Assembly (NCBI RefSeq): GCF_011386835.1
Contig: NC_088799.1
Span: forward strand, 73,241,302 to 73,305,301
Reading direction: 5' to 3'
Length of the DNA: 64,000 bases
Source: Chrysemys picta bellii
Taxonomy: Eukaryota > Chordata > Testudines > Emydidae
Translations under genes and position numbers: made by a program
Notes under the pieces: generated by a model
What the model was told of the DNA's origin: nothing
Database searches by the model: none
The model's input: the letters and a program-made list of their open reading frames with translations, nothing else
Shown here: positions 22,385 through 35,810 of the stretch, in pieces
How positions within the stretch are numbered: position 1 is the first letter of the stretch
How the letters are laid out: each line of letters begins with the position of its first letter

Positions 22385-24197
22385 TGTAGCATAGACAATA
22401 AAGGAGGATGGCAAATCAGGATAAGTAAAGAACATGTCACAGATCTTCTGACTAATTTGAATAAATTCAAGTCAGCAGGGCTTGATGCTATTCATCCCAG
22501 GATACTGCAGGAATTAGTTGAAGAAATCTCTGAGCCATTGGCAATTGCATTTGCAAATTGACGGATGACAGGAGAGGTCTGGCAGACTGGAGAAAGGGCT
22601 ACAGTAGTGCCCATATTTAAAAAGGAGGAGCTGGAGAACTGTAGACCAGTCAGCCTGACCTCAATAACTGGGAGTCTACTATAGCAATGTATAAAAGATT
22701 CAATTTGCAAATACCTAGAGGATGAAGAAATAATTGCTAGCACCCATCATGGATTTACTAAGAACAAATCATGCCCAATTAGCTTGATTGGCTTCTTTGA
22801 CAGGGTAATTGGTTTGGTGGATAGGGGGAACATGGTGGACATAATATACCTGGATTTTAGCAAGGCTTTTGACACAGTCCACATGATAAGTAAACTAGAG
22901 AAATGCGGGCTTGGTGGAACTACCATTAAATGGATACATAATTGGTTAATCGATCACAAACAAAGGGTAGCTATTTATGGAATGATATCAGATTGGAAGG
23001 AGGTCTCAAGTGGGGTTCCCACAGTGTTTTCTGTTCTGGGTATGGTGTTACTTAACATCTTAATTAATGATCTGGATGTAGGAATAGAGATCGTACTGAT
23101 CAGATTCGGAGATGGAACAAAGCTGGGAAGGCATTGCCAACACTTTGAAGGATAGAGATAAAGTTCAAAGGGATCTTGATAAATTGGAGAACTGGGCTAT
23201 AGACGACAAAATGAATTCAACAAAGACAAATAAAAGGTGCTACACTTAAAGAAGAAAAACCAAATCCACAAATACAGAATGGGGGATAACTGGCTTCACA
23301 GCAGCACTGCTGAGAAGGATCTGAGAGTTGTGGTGAATCACAACCTCAACATGAGTCAACACTGTGATTCTGTTGAAAAAAATCAAATGCAATTTTGGGT
23401 TGCATTAACAAAGGCATAGCATGCAAATCTACTTGGTGCTGGTTAGGCATCAGCTGGAGTACTCTGTCCATTTTGGTCACCAATGTATAGAAAGGATGTA
23501 GAGAAATTTGAAAGGATCCAGAGGCAAGCAACAAAGATGATCAAAGGGATGGAATGCAAGTCATATGAGCAAAGGCTGAAGCAACTGGGTTTTAGTTGGG
23601 AAAAGAGCAAATTAAGTGGGGACATTACAGCAGTCTTCAAATACTTCAAATAAGAAAGACAGAGAGAAGTTGTTTTCTCCTGCCACAAAAGGCAGGACAA
23701 GAGGCAATGGGTTCAAACTACAGCATAGCAGATTTAGATTAAATCTCAGTGTGGGTGGCATGTGCACCGCCTCTTCGGGGATGCTAACTTCCCACTCCGC
23801 CTGAGGCCCACCTCCACTCCACCCATTTCCCCATTCTTCCTGGCCGGCCCACCAGGGCAGCCCCTAACCCCCAACCATCCAGGAAGCTCTGATCCCTACC
23901 ACTGCCCGGCCCCAGGGCTGTGGCGGGGAGCATTAGCGGAGGTTTGGAGAGGCTTAGCTTCCCCCAGCCACCATTACCCGCGACCCATGAATCTCATGAA
24001 AAACTTCTGAACTGAAAGAACAGTAGGACAATGGAACAGAATGCCTAGGGAGGTTGTGGAAGATCCTTCACTGGAGGTTTTCAAAAGGAGGCAGGAGAGC
24101 CATCTGTCTTGTATGGCTTAAACACAACAAATCCTTCATCTTGGCAAGGGGTTAGACTAGATGACTCCTGCAGTCCCTTCTAACCCTATGATTCTAA
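22385..24197 (+). mobile_element. CR1 LINE with partial reverse transcriptase
   Basis: 5'-truncated copy with decayed RT. 22364-22561 gives LNKFKSAGLDAIHPRILQEL, 22784-23155 gives DFSKAFDTVH and SSGVP, followed by the region normally holding FADD (here RFGDGTK). The C-terminal part continues to 23740, and the tail ends CCCTTCTAACCCTATGATTC at 24170-24197. Multiple stops; catalytic FADD is mutated. Interrupted by a 241-bp insert at 23749-23989. Confidence 0.85.
23749..23989. mobile_element. GC-rich non-autonomous insertion in CR1
   Basis: A 241-bp GC-rich block between two copies of AATCTCA (23742-23748, 23990-23996). Removing it restores a normal CR1 sequence (AATCTCA followed by a GAAAAACTTC phrase). 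Ends are weakly inverted (GGGTGG / CGACCC). Non-coding; family not recognised. Confidence 0.55.
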
Positions 24198-26039
24198 GAG
24201 TGGAAGATAGTATTGTGAGGGTCATGAGTGGTGAGATTTTTGTTTTTTCTATGTCCATGTTAGCTAGAGGTTTGGCAGAAATTGCTAGATTTGTAATCTA
24301 GAAAAATTGCTTTAAAATGCTTATCAAGGGCACCTGTAGTCTGGGATAGGCACACTCATCTATTTTTGAACAAACTGGGAGAAAAATATGAGATCATTCA
24401 GCTGTAACTTCAATGAATTTAGGTTCAAATGTGCAATCCAAAGTGTTTCCAATATTTTTGCTGTAAGTGATATTTCTGACAGTGGTATTTGTGAGAATAA
24501 AGCATAGTCAAAGGTTTTCCTTTGTGATTTGTTTAATCATTGTCCATGATACAAAGTAATTGTATAATGTGTTTACAAACCACAAGGCAACTTAGTGTGC
24601 TTTGAGCCATTTGTGAGGTTTCCGTTGAAAACAGTGGTTATAAATTGTCATATATGATATATTCTTTGGCTACTGTGACAGGGCATTATGAACAAGCTTG
24701 AAAATGTATAAAAGGCTGTCTGGTCTTTTTGCATTACAAAAGGCTCACATATGAAGCTTCAGCTCTGAAGGTTTGTGGCATATAAATCGTACCTCAGCAT
24801 TGTAAAAACATATATGCTTCTAATTTTTATGCAATTAATTTATCATTCTCCAAGTAACTATACAATTACTTCTAAATGTGTTTAATCTAATTTCAGACAT
24901 AGTTTACTTTTAATGATCTGCTTAAGTCCATATTGAGAGTGGCTGATAATTTTCCACCCTTATTTTCTTTACTCAAAGATTGGTTTTATTAAGAAAAACA
25001 TGTTGTTCAGAATGAAACTTTGGATTGTACATTCACTATTTTTCAAGTAGTAGCGTTTAGGAAACCTTAGTTTAACTTTTTGTATCTTTAGACATTTGTA
25101 TCTTTACAGAGTAAGAACATTCTGCTTTTAAATCCTATATGTTGTTCATGAATGTTACTTTTTTCTGTTTAAATAAGAGCTTTGCACTAGTATGCATATT
25201 TTATTTACATATACACTTAAGAATTATTTCATTAGAGAAGGCACAAATCCTTCCACACTTTTTCATTGTCATGCCTTTTTGCAGCTGAAATTTTTCTTTT
25301 CTGTTAATAGTTTTAGAAGTGTGTACTTTCTACCATATAAAGTGTGTGTATGAGAGAGCATGTGCACTCCCAAGCTTTAAAAAGGCAACAGTGCCAATTT
25401 CTGGGAACCTTGGCAGCTAATTAAAACAACAATTCATACTGGATAATTACCTAACTTCATAAGAGAGAAATGTCTTTGGTTTCTCTCTCTCTCTCCTTAG
25501 CATTTTTTTCCAAAACCAGGACACGTGTTTTATTTTCATCTATTACTTTTAAATGCCAGCAAACCATGCATTTTGGGTAGTCTCTTCTTGATTTGTGCTC
25601 ACAACTGCAATTAAAGTCATGCATGCACATCAAGAGATTATACTGTTTCATGTGAATTTTTGGATATTAAGTCATTTTTAGGTTATTCATTTCAGTGCTC
25701 ACGTGATTCAGTATAATCACAGAAGTATTGTACTTCAATGCATTAAAAATGAAAAGTATATTCCTAACTTGCATTAGCACTGAAAGGCAGCTACTTAGGC
25801 GAACAGAGCAACAGTGTGCAGATGACTAATATAAAATTTTGGAAATACAAGAGCCAATGAACTGCTGTTTTCATGTTGTTGTTCTTGAATATATATTTTG
25901 TGTGAATGAACAGAGCCATAAGTTTAAAGTAGACTTTTGTGTTCTAATATTATTCCATTATTATGTTCCCTTACAATAGTCATTACCACAGAGGTGCCTC
26001 AGGTTTCTCATTTGATATCTATGCTTCAGGTTACTTTCT
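24198..26039. other. non-coding, apparently unique
   Basis: AT-rich; no element or credible ORF recognised. Confidence 0.45.
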
Positions 26040-26235
26040 CTATATTGTATAACTTTCACCTGAAGATCTCCAAGCCCTTTACTCATATTATGCCTCAACA
26101 TTTCAGGAAGGCAGGTGTAGTAGGTATTAGCCCCGTTTTACAGATGGATGAACTGAGGCACAGCAGGGTTAAAGTGACTTGCATAAAGTCACATAGCAAC
26201 TCAATAGCAGATCAGGGAACAGAACCCATTGTCAT
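26040..26235 (+). mobile_element. MIR-like core SINE
   Basis: Contains CCCCGTTTTACAGATGGATG, AACTGAGGCACAG, GTTAAAGTGACTTGC and AAGTCACATAGC in order, the conserved core of MIR/core-SINEs. Old and diverged. Confidence 0.75.
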
Positions 26236-26285
26236 GGGAGCTGGTTCCTTGTTTCCTTCCTAATTTGAAAATTAAAATGCTGCCC

Positions 26286-27188
26286 TGTCAAGGCTGGATC
26301 CCCACTTTGAACTTTAGGGTACAAATGTAGGGGCCTGCATGAAAACTTTTAAGCTTAACTACCAGCTTAGCTCTGGTTCCGCTGCCACCATTTCAATGGA
26401 TTCCATTTCTGGGAAGCCTTGAAAAACTTGAAAAAATTCCCTGGTGAATACAGATCCAAACCCCTTGGATCGAAAACAAGGAGAAATTAACCATTCCCCC
26501 TCCTTCCTCCCACCAACTCCTGGTGAATACAGTTCCAACCCCCCTGGGATCTACAACAGGGAGAAATTAACCATCCCCCCTCCTTCCTCCCACCAACTCC
26601 TGGTGAATCAAGATCCAAACCCCTTGGCTCTTAAAACAAGGAAAAATCAATCAGGTTCTAAAAAGAAAGCTTTTAATTAAAGAAAAAGGTAAAAATCATC
26701 TCTGTAAAATCAGTATGGAAATTAACCTTACAGGGTAATCAAACTTAAAGAGCTCAGAGGACTCCCCTCTAGTCTTAGGTTCAAAGTACAGCAAACAAAG
26801 ATAAACACTCTAGTAAAAGGTACATTTACAAGTTGAGAAAACAAAGGAAAACTAAGACGCCTTGCCTGGCTATTTACTTACAAGTTTGAAATAGGAGAGA
26901 CTTGTTTAGAAAGATGTGGAGAACCTGGATTGATGTCTGGTCCCTCTCAGTCCCGAGAACGAACACACTCCCAAACAAAGAACACAAATAACAGCCTCCC
27001 CCCCCCCCCCCCCCCCCAAGATTTGAAAGTATCTTGTCCCCTTATTGGTCCTTTAGGTCAGATGCCAGCCAGGTTACCTGAGCTTCTTAACCCTTTACAG
27101 GGAAAAGGATTTTGGAGTCTCTGGCCAGGAGGGGTTTTATAGTACTGTACACAGGACAGCTATTACCCTTCCCTTTATAGTTATGACA
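26286..27188 (-). repeat. solo retroviral-type LTR with internal tandem repeat
   Basis: A 903-bp LTR with TGTCAAGGC..TTATGACA ends and a perfect 5-bp duplication TGCCC (26281-26285, 27189-27193). The minus strand has a TATA-type box (ACTATAAAACC at about 27134-27144), so the LTR reads minus. Three copies of a 79-80-bp unit starting CTGGTGAATA lie at 26441, 26520 and 26600. A C-run at 26999-27017 is likely to be length-variable. No internal genes remain. Confidence 0.85.
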
Positions 27189-27193
27189 TGCCC

Positions 27194-27560
27194 TTATTTT
27201 AACTTCTCCAGATTCTTAGGAGGAAAATAAAGAAAAAAAGTTTGAGCAGTGAAGAAGTAACTAAGACCTTGTGTAAAATGCAGCAAAAGGAATAATTCGA
27301 GAATCAGAATTTAGACAAGTCAGTGGATCTGTATAATCAGATGTTCAGGAAACTAGTCGTTGAATTTGCTGATCACAAGAATTATTTCTGAAAAGTTGAG
27401 TAGAAAGTAGGGTGATATTGCAGGACTGGAAAAAAAAGCAAACGTGGAACTGATGTTCAAAAGAGGAATATTCCTGGCAATTACTCAGGAGGTCAGTCTA
27501 TAGTAACATCATAAAAGAAGTTTTCATTCAAAACTGTAAAGAATAAATCTTGCTGGACAA
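27194..27560 (+). mobile_element. probable very old CR1 RT fragment
   Basis: 27330-27560 resembles decayed CR1 reverse transcriptase on the plus strand (a GACTGGAAAAAA..GCAAACGTGGAACTGATGTTCAAAAG phrase, cf. the DWKKA..P.FKKG motif; then a GGTCAGTCTATAG segment). Too degraded for confident limits. Confidence 0.4.
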
Positions 27561-27789
27561 ATACCTTTGGTTTTTTGGGGTGTTTTTTTTTGGGGGGGGG
27601 AGTGGGGGAGATAGTTTTTCTCTCCATTCTATATATGTGAGGAGTTTATACAGTGTCTTATTAAATCTTATTAAAAACATTCAAATTGGAATGACTTTGA
27701 ACATTTGCCTGGAATGAAAATTGCTGAAGAAATCTAGGGATGTTGTGAGCCTTAACTTTAGTTTGTAGAGGTTTTTTAAATCTTCATAT

Positions 27790-28740
27790 GGAAAACACCT
27801 TGTAAGTGAGTACTATTGTGAGTTATTAAACCCAGTAAAACAATAATAAAAACAAAATAAGTTTATTAACTACAAAACGTAGATTTTAAGTAGTTAAAGG
27901 AATAGCAAACAGAACAAAGCCAGTACATCCCTTGGCCCGCACCGCTTCCAGCAGCTCCCATTGGCCTTGAGCAGCGAACTGCAGCTAGTGGGAGCCCTGA
28001 TCGGCCGGACCTGCAGACACGGCAGGTAAACAAACTGACCTGGCCCACCAGGGGCTTTCCCTAAACAAGAGGCATCCCAAGTTTGGGAAACACTGCCTTA
28101 GTAAATATACAAAAGCCACAAACTGAGTTTAACACACTAGATAGGTAACATACAAATTAGCAAATTCTCACCCTGAGTGATAAACAGGCTGGCAGATTCT
28201 TAAGGCACAAGTTGCCTTGGCTTTCCCAGGTTTTCTTACACAGGCTAAAAATCTTTCCAGCCTGTGACCATCACTTCCCACAGTTCAGTTTTTGTTCCTT
28301 AGACATTTTCAGGTGTTGTTGTTGTAGGGAGAGTGAGGACGCTCATGTTGTCATTGTCCCTTTTTTATATTCCCCCCCACACTTGCTGGAAAGCTTTTTT
28401 TGCTGTGACCTGGGTCAAGCAATTCCCATTGTGTAGAGCTATCTCTGAGAGGTTTCTATTGCACACAGTTCCTGGGGTAATCCTTATGCTTGTGTGCATT
28501 TCTTCAATAAGCCACTAATGTTGTTTGGCCTCATCCAACGTAGCACATTTGAAATACAGAGACATGGTCAATATTCCCAGCTTCAGATTTAAAAAAAAAA
28601 AAGATATATGCATACATTCAATGAATTATAAGCTGTCCAATGATATCTTACAAGATCCATCTAGCATAACGTATATCTTAGTTATACCACATCCATATCA
28701 TAACCATATTTCCATGAAGAATATGGGGTGTAATGTCACA
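27790..28740 (-). repeat. LTR (minus) interrupted by a MITE fragment
   Basis: The right edge ends GGGTGTAATGTCACA at 28740, so the minus strand starts TGTGACATTACACC. Minus-strand TATA-type box at about 28363-28370 (GAATATAAAAAAGG). Its right third resembles the end of the LTR at 54054-62513 (GATA.CTTACAAGA and ATA..CATATC phrases). The left edge is unclear. A GC-rich hAT-MITE fragment ends at 28095. Confidence 0.5.
27925..28095 (-). mobile_element. hAT-type MITE fragment
   Basis: GC-rich block ending TTTGGGAAACACTG, i.e. the minus strand starts CAGTGTTTCCCAAAC, a typical hAT MITE terminus. The opposite terminus is missing. Confidence 0.5.
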
Positions 28741-30079
28741 TGCTGATCCCACAAAGATGCATGTGCTCAACCTTGTGCATTTCAATGGGACTACTATTGT
28801 GTTTAAAGTTAAGCACGTGTGTAAATATTTTCAGGATCAGAGTCATCTTGAATTTTGTTGGGAGATGCCTAATGGGTATTTCAAGGCTAAATGTCTGTGG
28901 GTATCTTATTCAAGTTCAGTAAAGAACTAGAAGAGAAGTTAAAGAACTGGTTAAAGACATTCTCCAGTATTATTGCACGGGCAGAAGTTGAGAACACTGG
29001 TGAGGTCTAAAAGTAGTTTTGATACAAGGGGCCCAATCTTGAATTCCTTTTGCATCCTGTATTTTCTAATATTTTACAATTCAACTTTTCCTTCATAAGT
29101 AGGGCTGCTAATACACCTTTGAACTTTTAAATTGCTATATAATGTATAAATACTAAAAAAATTGGTAAAACAATGGCAGAAGTAAAGCAAAAATTAAATT
29201 TTGCAATAAAATACTAGACAAAACATATCAAACTACTGTATGAGTCTATTTCATCCTTGCTGGAGAAAGGATTTTTTCTTTTTTTGGTCATATAACTGGA
29301 TTTTTTTTTAAATCAAGCTAACGAGCTCACAAAATATGATAGTTAATGTCATAAAAAAGAATGAGGCCTAAAAAGATGACCAGGTCTTATAAAGACATTT
29401 TGTTCTGAGTTAGGGAGCACTACTGGTATATTAAATGAAATGAGAATGGAAATTTTTATCATTTTAATTTAGTATTTTAGTGATCATATTTAAAATTAAA
29501 ATATCTTCTCCAATATTAGTATTGTACTTAATTAAATAGTCTTACAGTTCAATAGGCCAATGTTTAATCAAATCTTGAATGTCAATTAAAGTTAGATTCA
29601 TTATCACGGAGATTTTTTAAAATTCCTTGTTATTGTTCCATATATATTTCTTATAATGGTTAGCCATCAATAAATTTTTATTTGAAATGTTATTAAAATA
29701 TTATGTTTCTAAATGTAAAATCTGCAGATTTTTATTTTTCAAGGACTAAAATAATTTACCTTTACTTGTCTTACTGGAAACTGATGAAAAATTCTTTCCA
29801 GATTCCTTCCTTCTCTCCCTTTATAATTCATGCTCATAAGCAAATGTGCATGTGTGCACACACAAAAACTTCCCAGCACAAACTTGTTTGATTGCCATGA
29901 AAACTCCTCTCCGAATGACAGTCTTCTGTAGTTTCCCAGTCTGTATAACCCTTAATGATACCTGGAGCATCTTTATTACCATGTTTTGCTAGGCAGGCTA
30001 TAAACTAGGTAGTAAATTCACTTTATAGGCTACAATCATTTGAGTAGTTTGAACATACCAACTTAGATAGAAGGTGTGT
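28741..30079. other. non-coding, apparently unique
   Basis: AT-rich; nothing recognised. Confidence 0.45.
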
Positions 30080-30445
30080 TATGGAACAAAATGAAGAATA
30101 AGAGCTAGCCTACTAAAATGGATGTACATAAACACAAAGAACACAGAAAATAATCAAGAAGGAATAGAAGGAATCCCAGATGACAGTGATTATGATTTGC
30201 TGGGCATAAATGAAACCTGGTGGGAGTATTCCCATAAATGGAATGTTAATGCAGATGAAGATGAGTACCTAAAGGAGAACTAAAATAGGGAAGAATAAAT
30301 TAGAGGGGTTAGTATTATAACAAACAACACTTCAGCTTGCTGGCACTGAAAATTCAACTACAAGGAGAGTGATGGCAAAGTTCTTTGAGTTAAAGGTCTG
30401 AGGACTGAAAAATATAAAAAAAAATATGGGTGGGCATCTGCTCCA
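30080..30445 (+). mobile_element. old CR1 endonuclease fragment
   Basis: The reading contains LLGINETWWEYSHKW, equivalent to the ETWWD.SH.W motif of CR1 endonuclease, followed by decayed sequence. A further RT-like scrap lies at 30770-30850. Non-functional. Confidence 0.55.
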
Positions 30446-30864
30446 GACCCCCAGGGCTTGAAGACAGTGAAAATGAAATATGTTTTAGTTGTGGAATTAT
30501 CTGACGCTTCAAAATACTATACTCAGTTTATGTTTTTTTTTTAAACATGGACTCCTCTAAGGTAGATCAAGAAGGGGATAGTTGAGAAACTGTTGACACA
30601 CAACTCACAATCCAGATTACAAGAATCCTTAGGGTATTAAGGAACTTTGGGGAAATGTAACATAAAAACCCAGACAACAACAAACAAAAACACACCACTA
30701 CAACCCACAATAACATCAAAACAAACAAGCCCAGCTGTACTACTGAAAATTACTTTACAAAAAGCCATGTATAACTCAGAAGGCAAATTAAGATTGGAGC
30801 AAAGCAAATGAAGTGACAGTTTTCAAAAGGGGATCAAAGAGTGATCCTGGTAATTATCTTCACT

Positions 30865-31030
30865 GTAGATACACATTTTCAAATACACCTAAGGGATTCA
30901 GGAGCCTAACACTCATTTTGAATATTGACATAGGCACATGGGATCCTAAATCTTACTGAGTTTTTTCAAGTCACTTTTGAAAATGGAATCAAGGACACTA
31001 TTCCTTAGGCACTTTTGAATATTTTAGTCT
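30865..31030. repeat. ancient interspersed repeat, copy 1 of 3
   Basis: Contains phrases such as CACTTTTGAAAATGG and TTAGGCACTTTTGAA, shared with 34560-34985 and 43590-43770. Probably an old amniote MITE or SINE; not identified. Confidence 0.4.
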
Positions 31031-34000
31031 GTCTGACTGATTGTGTGGTTAAATCCAACAGCAATTCATTTCTGATATGCCTGTGTTAACTTTCACTTGC
31101 ATTACATATTGTTCACCATAATACAAAAGCCAGTTTATATTAACCCTATCTAAAGAAGTGTACATTTCAGATGGCAGATATCAAGCAAATGCTGACAAAA
31201 GTGCTGATTGACTCAAGCCTCGACTTGTCCTATCTTGGCAAAAGTAGTCTAAGGAGGCTCATCTGAATCTGCTGGATTTGCATATCAAGTATATACAAAA
31301 TACTATCCATAGAAGTGTGAGATGCCTGATGACAAGTTGACAGCCATGCAAGGAGTATATTCACATTTCAATGGCAAAAGAACAGACCGGTTCCACTGTT
31401 TGAACAAGGTTCAGAGAGTGCAGGTTGCCTGAAGTATTTTTTCAGTAGCTTTAAATGGCCTTTATATGAAAATACATACTCCTAAACAGACATTGTGATA
31501 TGCATCCTTTAAAAAAGTTAGTATTTTTTGAACTATCAGCATATCCCAGTACAGATTGATGCCGCGTTGCATATTACTCATTTAAATGTTTTTATATATA
31601 AATTCAGATAAGATGCATTATGATAACAAAAATGAAATGAGAAGTTAGTTAAACCATTTTGCTAATGAGAGAATGTATTCCCTTGAGAGAATAATTATTG
31701 TAATATATGCTAGCAGCATGTTTGACAACTGCCTTCCCAATAAGCGGAATACACTGACAGAAAATATACTGCAAAAGGATTATTGGCAGAAGCATGTAAA
31801 ATGAGAGATTTGGCAGGAACTTTAACAACAGAAATATGCATCACTCATGGGAAAACAATTCTATCCTGGGAACAAGCTGTCTTTGTAAACAGGCTTATAT
31901 CCATAACCAACATCTAGAAAGTGTACTTACTAATTACATCAAAGAAAAATGTTATGAACTAAAAATATGAAAATAAGTGTTTTATGGAAGGCTGTTTCAG
32001 ATTATTAATCTAGTTGCAAACTGTAAATCAATATTCTTAATTCTCACATTTGTTTATTTAATTGCTGTATTAACCAATCACTTTGGTTCTGTATCCCCAT
32101 AACAGATGTTCATTATAAAAGCTGAATACATTGATGATTACATTGTTCAAACACTTTGATAATTCATTTGTATTAAAATCATAAGACTCTGTTGACATTT
32201 CCCTAGGGTGCATTTGGTGAGGTTAAGCAGGATAAATGTCAGCTAGTAATGCTGTTAAAATAAAGCCCTTGCAGAGGACCTGCATATTATTTCTCTGCTT
32301 TGTGATCCTTAACAGCAACTTTTAGAACTACGCTTTTTTTTTAAATGATGCATTGTACCTCAAGAAGTAAAATACAGAGTCCTGGAATTGTAATTCTTAA
32401 ATGAACTCACTCATTGTATCAAGAATGAAATAGGTCATAGAGGTGAAGAAGACTTAAAGGAAGATGCATAAAAAATCTACAAAACTATGTTGTAATAAAA
32501 TGGAAATACACCATATTTAAATGTAATGGCCTCATATGAGATATAATGTAAGAAAGCAAAGACTGCTATGAAATAACAGCATCAACACAAATGTTCAAAA
32601 CCAGGGAAGTGAACACTTCAGCAATCAGCATCCAAACAGAAAGCTCAGACATAGTGCATGCTCTTCGCAGCACACATCCACAATATTACAACTAGCATCC
32701 AACCACAGACAGAATCTGCATCCTTCATTCTGATTTATGGTGGCCCAGGTGGGGCTCAGGCACTGTGTGTTTGTATGTATGTTCGTTTACAAGCCTTTAT
32801 TAATCAGAAGTAGTTCAAGCTTTGTTAAAGTGTGGTTATTATGCATTGTTAATTGTTTGTGACAAGTACTGAAAGTTAGATAAATGAAAGTGCTGTCTGT
32901 TGCTTAACCATGCAACTTTTCTAGAGAGACCTTAATTGTGGCTTAAGGGCCTGGCTCATTGCCCAAAGGGAATCTTTCCATTCACTTCAATGGGCTTTGG
33001 AATAGGGCCACTATAATTAATTCCACTCTTATACCAATTGATAAATCCAACTGCTAATGTTGAAAAATAATAAAATGTAGAAAATAAAGAAAGAATGAAA
33101 GAGCCAAGGGAAAGGTTGACCAGAAAATGTGTAATTTATTAGATATTGTTACTCATATAACCTGACTCTGAGTGGTAAATTGATTATTTGAAAAGTAATT
33201 GGGTATATCCAATTTAAGGATAAATTGAAACATTTCAAATTAACATTGATTGGTTTATACAGTGCAACTATCTAAAATCATTGGGGATTTTTCAAAAATT
33301 ACCAAGATACTGTTTTACGCTGAACTTCTAAATAAGAATTTGAAGTCATAATATGTGGTCTGAAACTAGATATTACTAATTTATGCTATTTATATGTTCA
33401 ACCTATGTACACGGTTTATTTTTAATACATTGATATGAACTATCAAAAAATTAAGCATTTTTCCAATGGTCTAGGTCTTTATATGTTCATGACTGTATAG
33501 CACATACAGGAAATTTCCCTGGATAAAAGTTTTATTAAAAATGAAAATATGTATAATCCCCTCTCCCTGTGAGCTCAATTCACTTCTATATACAAACAAA
33601 AGTTAGACTAGAAAATTCTTTGTCTATTTACATGTACAGCCATACAGGGGTTTACAGACTGAGGTTAGAGATGTGTAATATAGGATACTTTTTGTTATTA
33701 GAAAGTAAGTCTCTCATTCCTTGTTTGCTTCTTTTCCTTTCTCTGTTCAAGTAGGGAAAATCTCTCCCCTTTTTGACAGTTCTATTCCATGATTAACTTG
33801 ATTGTCCACCTTTATTACCTGTCCTATGTGATGTCCCCAAAGATGTCATACTACTTAACCCAAAAGGCATAATTAAACTGTGAAAGATGTCACAGAGGAT
33901 TTAACACATTTGTATAATTACCTCAGCCTTGTGTCTGTCATGACTCACATCAGAGCTGATTGTTTGATCTAACTTATTTTGAAAGGCTAATCTGAATTGT

Positions 34001-34552
34001 CAACTCCAACCTCCAGACAAAAAGACAATTTGAATCAGCATTAATTACCTGGACAAACAGGGAAGATTTTGTTGCTGCTGTTTCACAAGTCACTGTTCCT
34101 CAGTTCAAAGAGGTTTGGGGCCCATCTTGATTAAGGAAGTCTAACCGGCCACTTTCACTTCTCATATTGCTCAGCTCAAAGCATGAGTTGCACTTAAAGA
34201 TTAGCTTGAATTGTCCAAACTTTTAAGCCTGTGGTTAGTTCGCTTTTAGGAGCTTTTTACATCACTACTGCATTAAAGTGACTTTGAGACACTGATAGAG
34301 TGGTGTTTGGGAAGTGTTATTCGGCGGAGAAGAATTGTTGAACATAGTAGTAGTAGTAAGACAGTTTTCTGTAATTCTAGTATACACATTACATTCCTGT
34401 GCTATGGTTCCAGTTCCATGTCCTGCTTAAATCAGATGACAGGCTTCAACATTTCAAAAGTCCAGGCCCAAGCCCAAGGATAGAGGAGCAAGCAGGTCTG
34501 GAAATATATGTCGGCTGTTGATGATATGTGCATTTCTGAGGATAGCACTAGA
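31031..34552. other. long non-coding stretch
   Basis: AT-rich unique DNA, 3.5 kb; no element ends, ORFs or RNA genes recognised. Confidence 0.45.
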
Positions 34553-34985
34553 AGAGTGGTAATTTTTTTCTAAAGCACTGGTCTCATTTTCAAAAGACAC
34601 GAAATTAAATCTCATTAACTTTCAATGAGGTTTAAGCTCGTTAGGCTTTAGAAAAAAATAACCATGGTCTAAAAGCCAAACTGGAGACAGATGCCTATGA
34701 AGAAGGTTTATAAAGGTAATTGGTGACTGAGTTAGGCACCATGACCAAAACGTTCAAACATGGAACCTTAAGTTAAGCTTCTAAATCCACATATAGGTGG
34801 CATGAGTGGGAATTTTTTAAAAATGCCTAGGTGATTTAGGAGCATAAGTCCCATTGACATCAACTCCAACTTCCATTATATTCAATGGGACTAAATCCCT
34901 TAGGTACTCTTGTAAATTCCACCTATGGGTGTCTAATTTTAGACTTAGGGCCTACCTATAGGCTCCTACTGTAGAAAATTTTGGC
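34553..34985. repeat. ancient interspersed repeat, copy 2 of 3
   Basis: Partly palindromic: AAATGCCTAGGTGATTTAGG and CCCATTGACATCAACT in one half, ATTCAATGGGACTAAATCCC and GGCCTACCTATAGGCTCC in the other. Non-coding. Confidence 0.4.
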
Positions 34986-35623
34986 CTATGTCTGAAGTGT
35001 GGTGGCAGTGATTAGGGCTTTATTTTTAGCAATTGAAAACAAGGCCTGTTAATGGTACTGCTAAGCTTAATGCTGCCAAGTGTCACACATTTTGCAGGTC
35101 TGTCACATATTCCCATACAATTTATAAAATATCCAGAGAGAGACTAATACGGTACCTGGTAGGCTAGGAGAAGGTTCATTGAGCTACTAGGTGAGAACCC
35201 ATGAGTTCTATGCCTTGTTCTTCTACTGCTTGATCTTAATGTCTGTGCATTTCACAATCCTTATTGGCCAAGGCCTTAATCCCCAGATGGTCCACAAGAG
35301 CATTCTCTTCTCCCAGAGTCAGAATAGAACCCAGGAATCCAACATTCTAGTACTAGTTCACAAATACTTGCCCCTCAGTGGGCTGCTCTTCATAGAAGAG
35401 GAAGATGAACCATGAGGAGGGGAAATATGACAGTGTGAGGATCATGGCATAATTGCTGAAATTTTATGATGGACAAACATGTTAGGAGGAGAATTTTTAA
35501 TATTGTATTTTTAATATTGTATTTTTTAGTATTTGTATTTAGTATTTGTATTTGGTTAATGGGAGTTTTCCCTTCAAGAATGAGATGAACACACAATAGA
35601 GTTTGTTGGAAGAAGGCTGAGAG

Positions 35624-35625
<2 letters not shown>

Positions 35626-35675
<50 letters not shown>

Positions 35676-35810
35676 AGTAGAATACCATCCCTCTTTGCTA
35701 TGCAAAGGTCAGAACTTATTTATCTTGACAGAAAACCAGCTTCACTCTTGAAGAAGTAACGCAAGTACTTGGGTATGTCTGTAATATGTCGGGGGGGGGG
35801 GGGGGGGGAC
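35626..35810. repeat. (TG)n microsatellite and G-run
   Basis: (TG)n at about 35626-35670, and a G homopolymer at about 35790-35809 followed by an A run. Likely polymorphic and error-prone in assembly. The region 34986-36055 is otherwise featureless. Confidence 0.9.
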
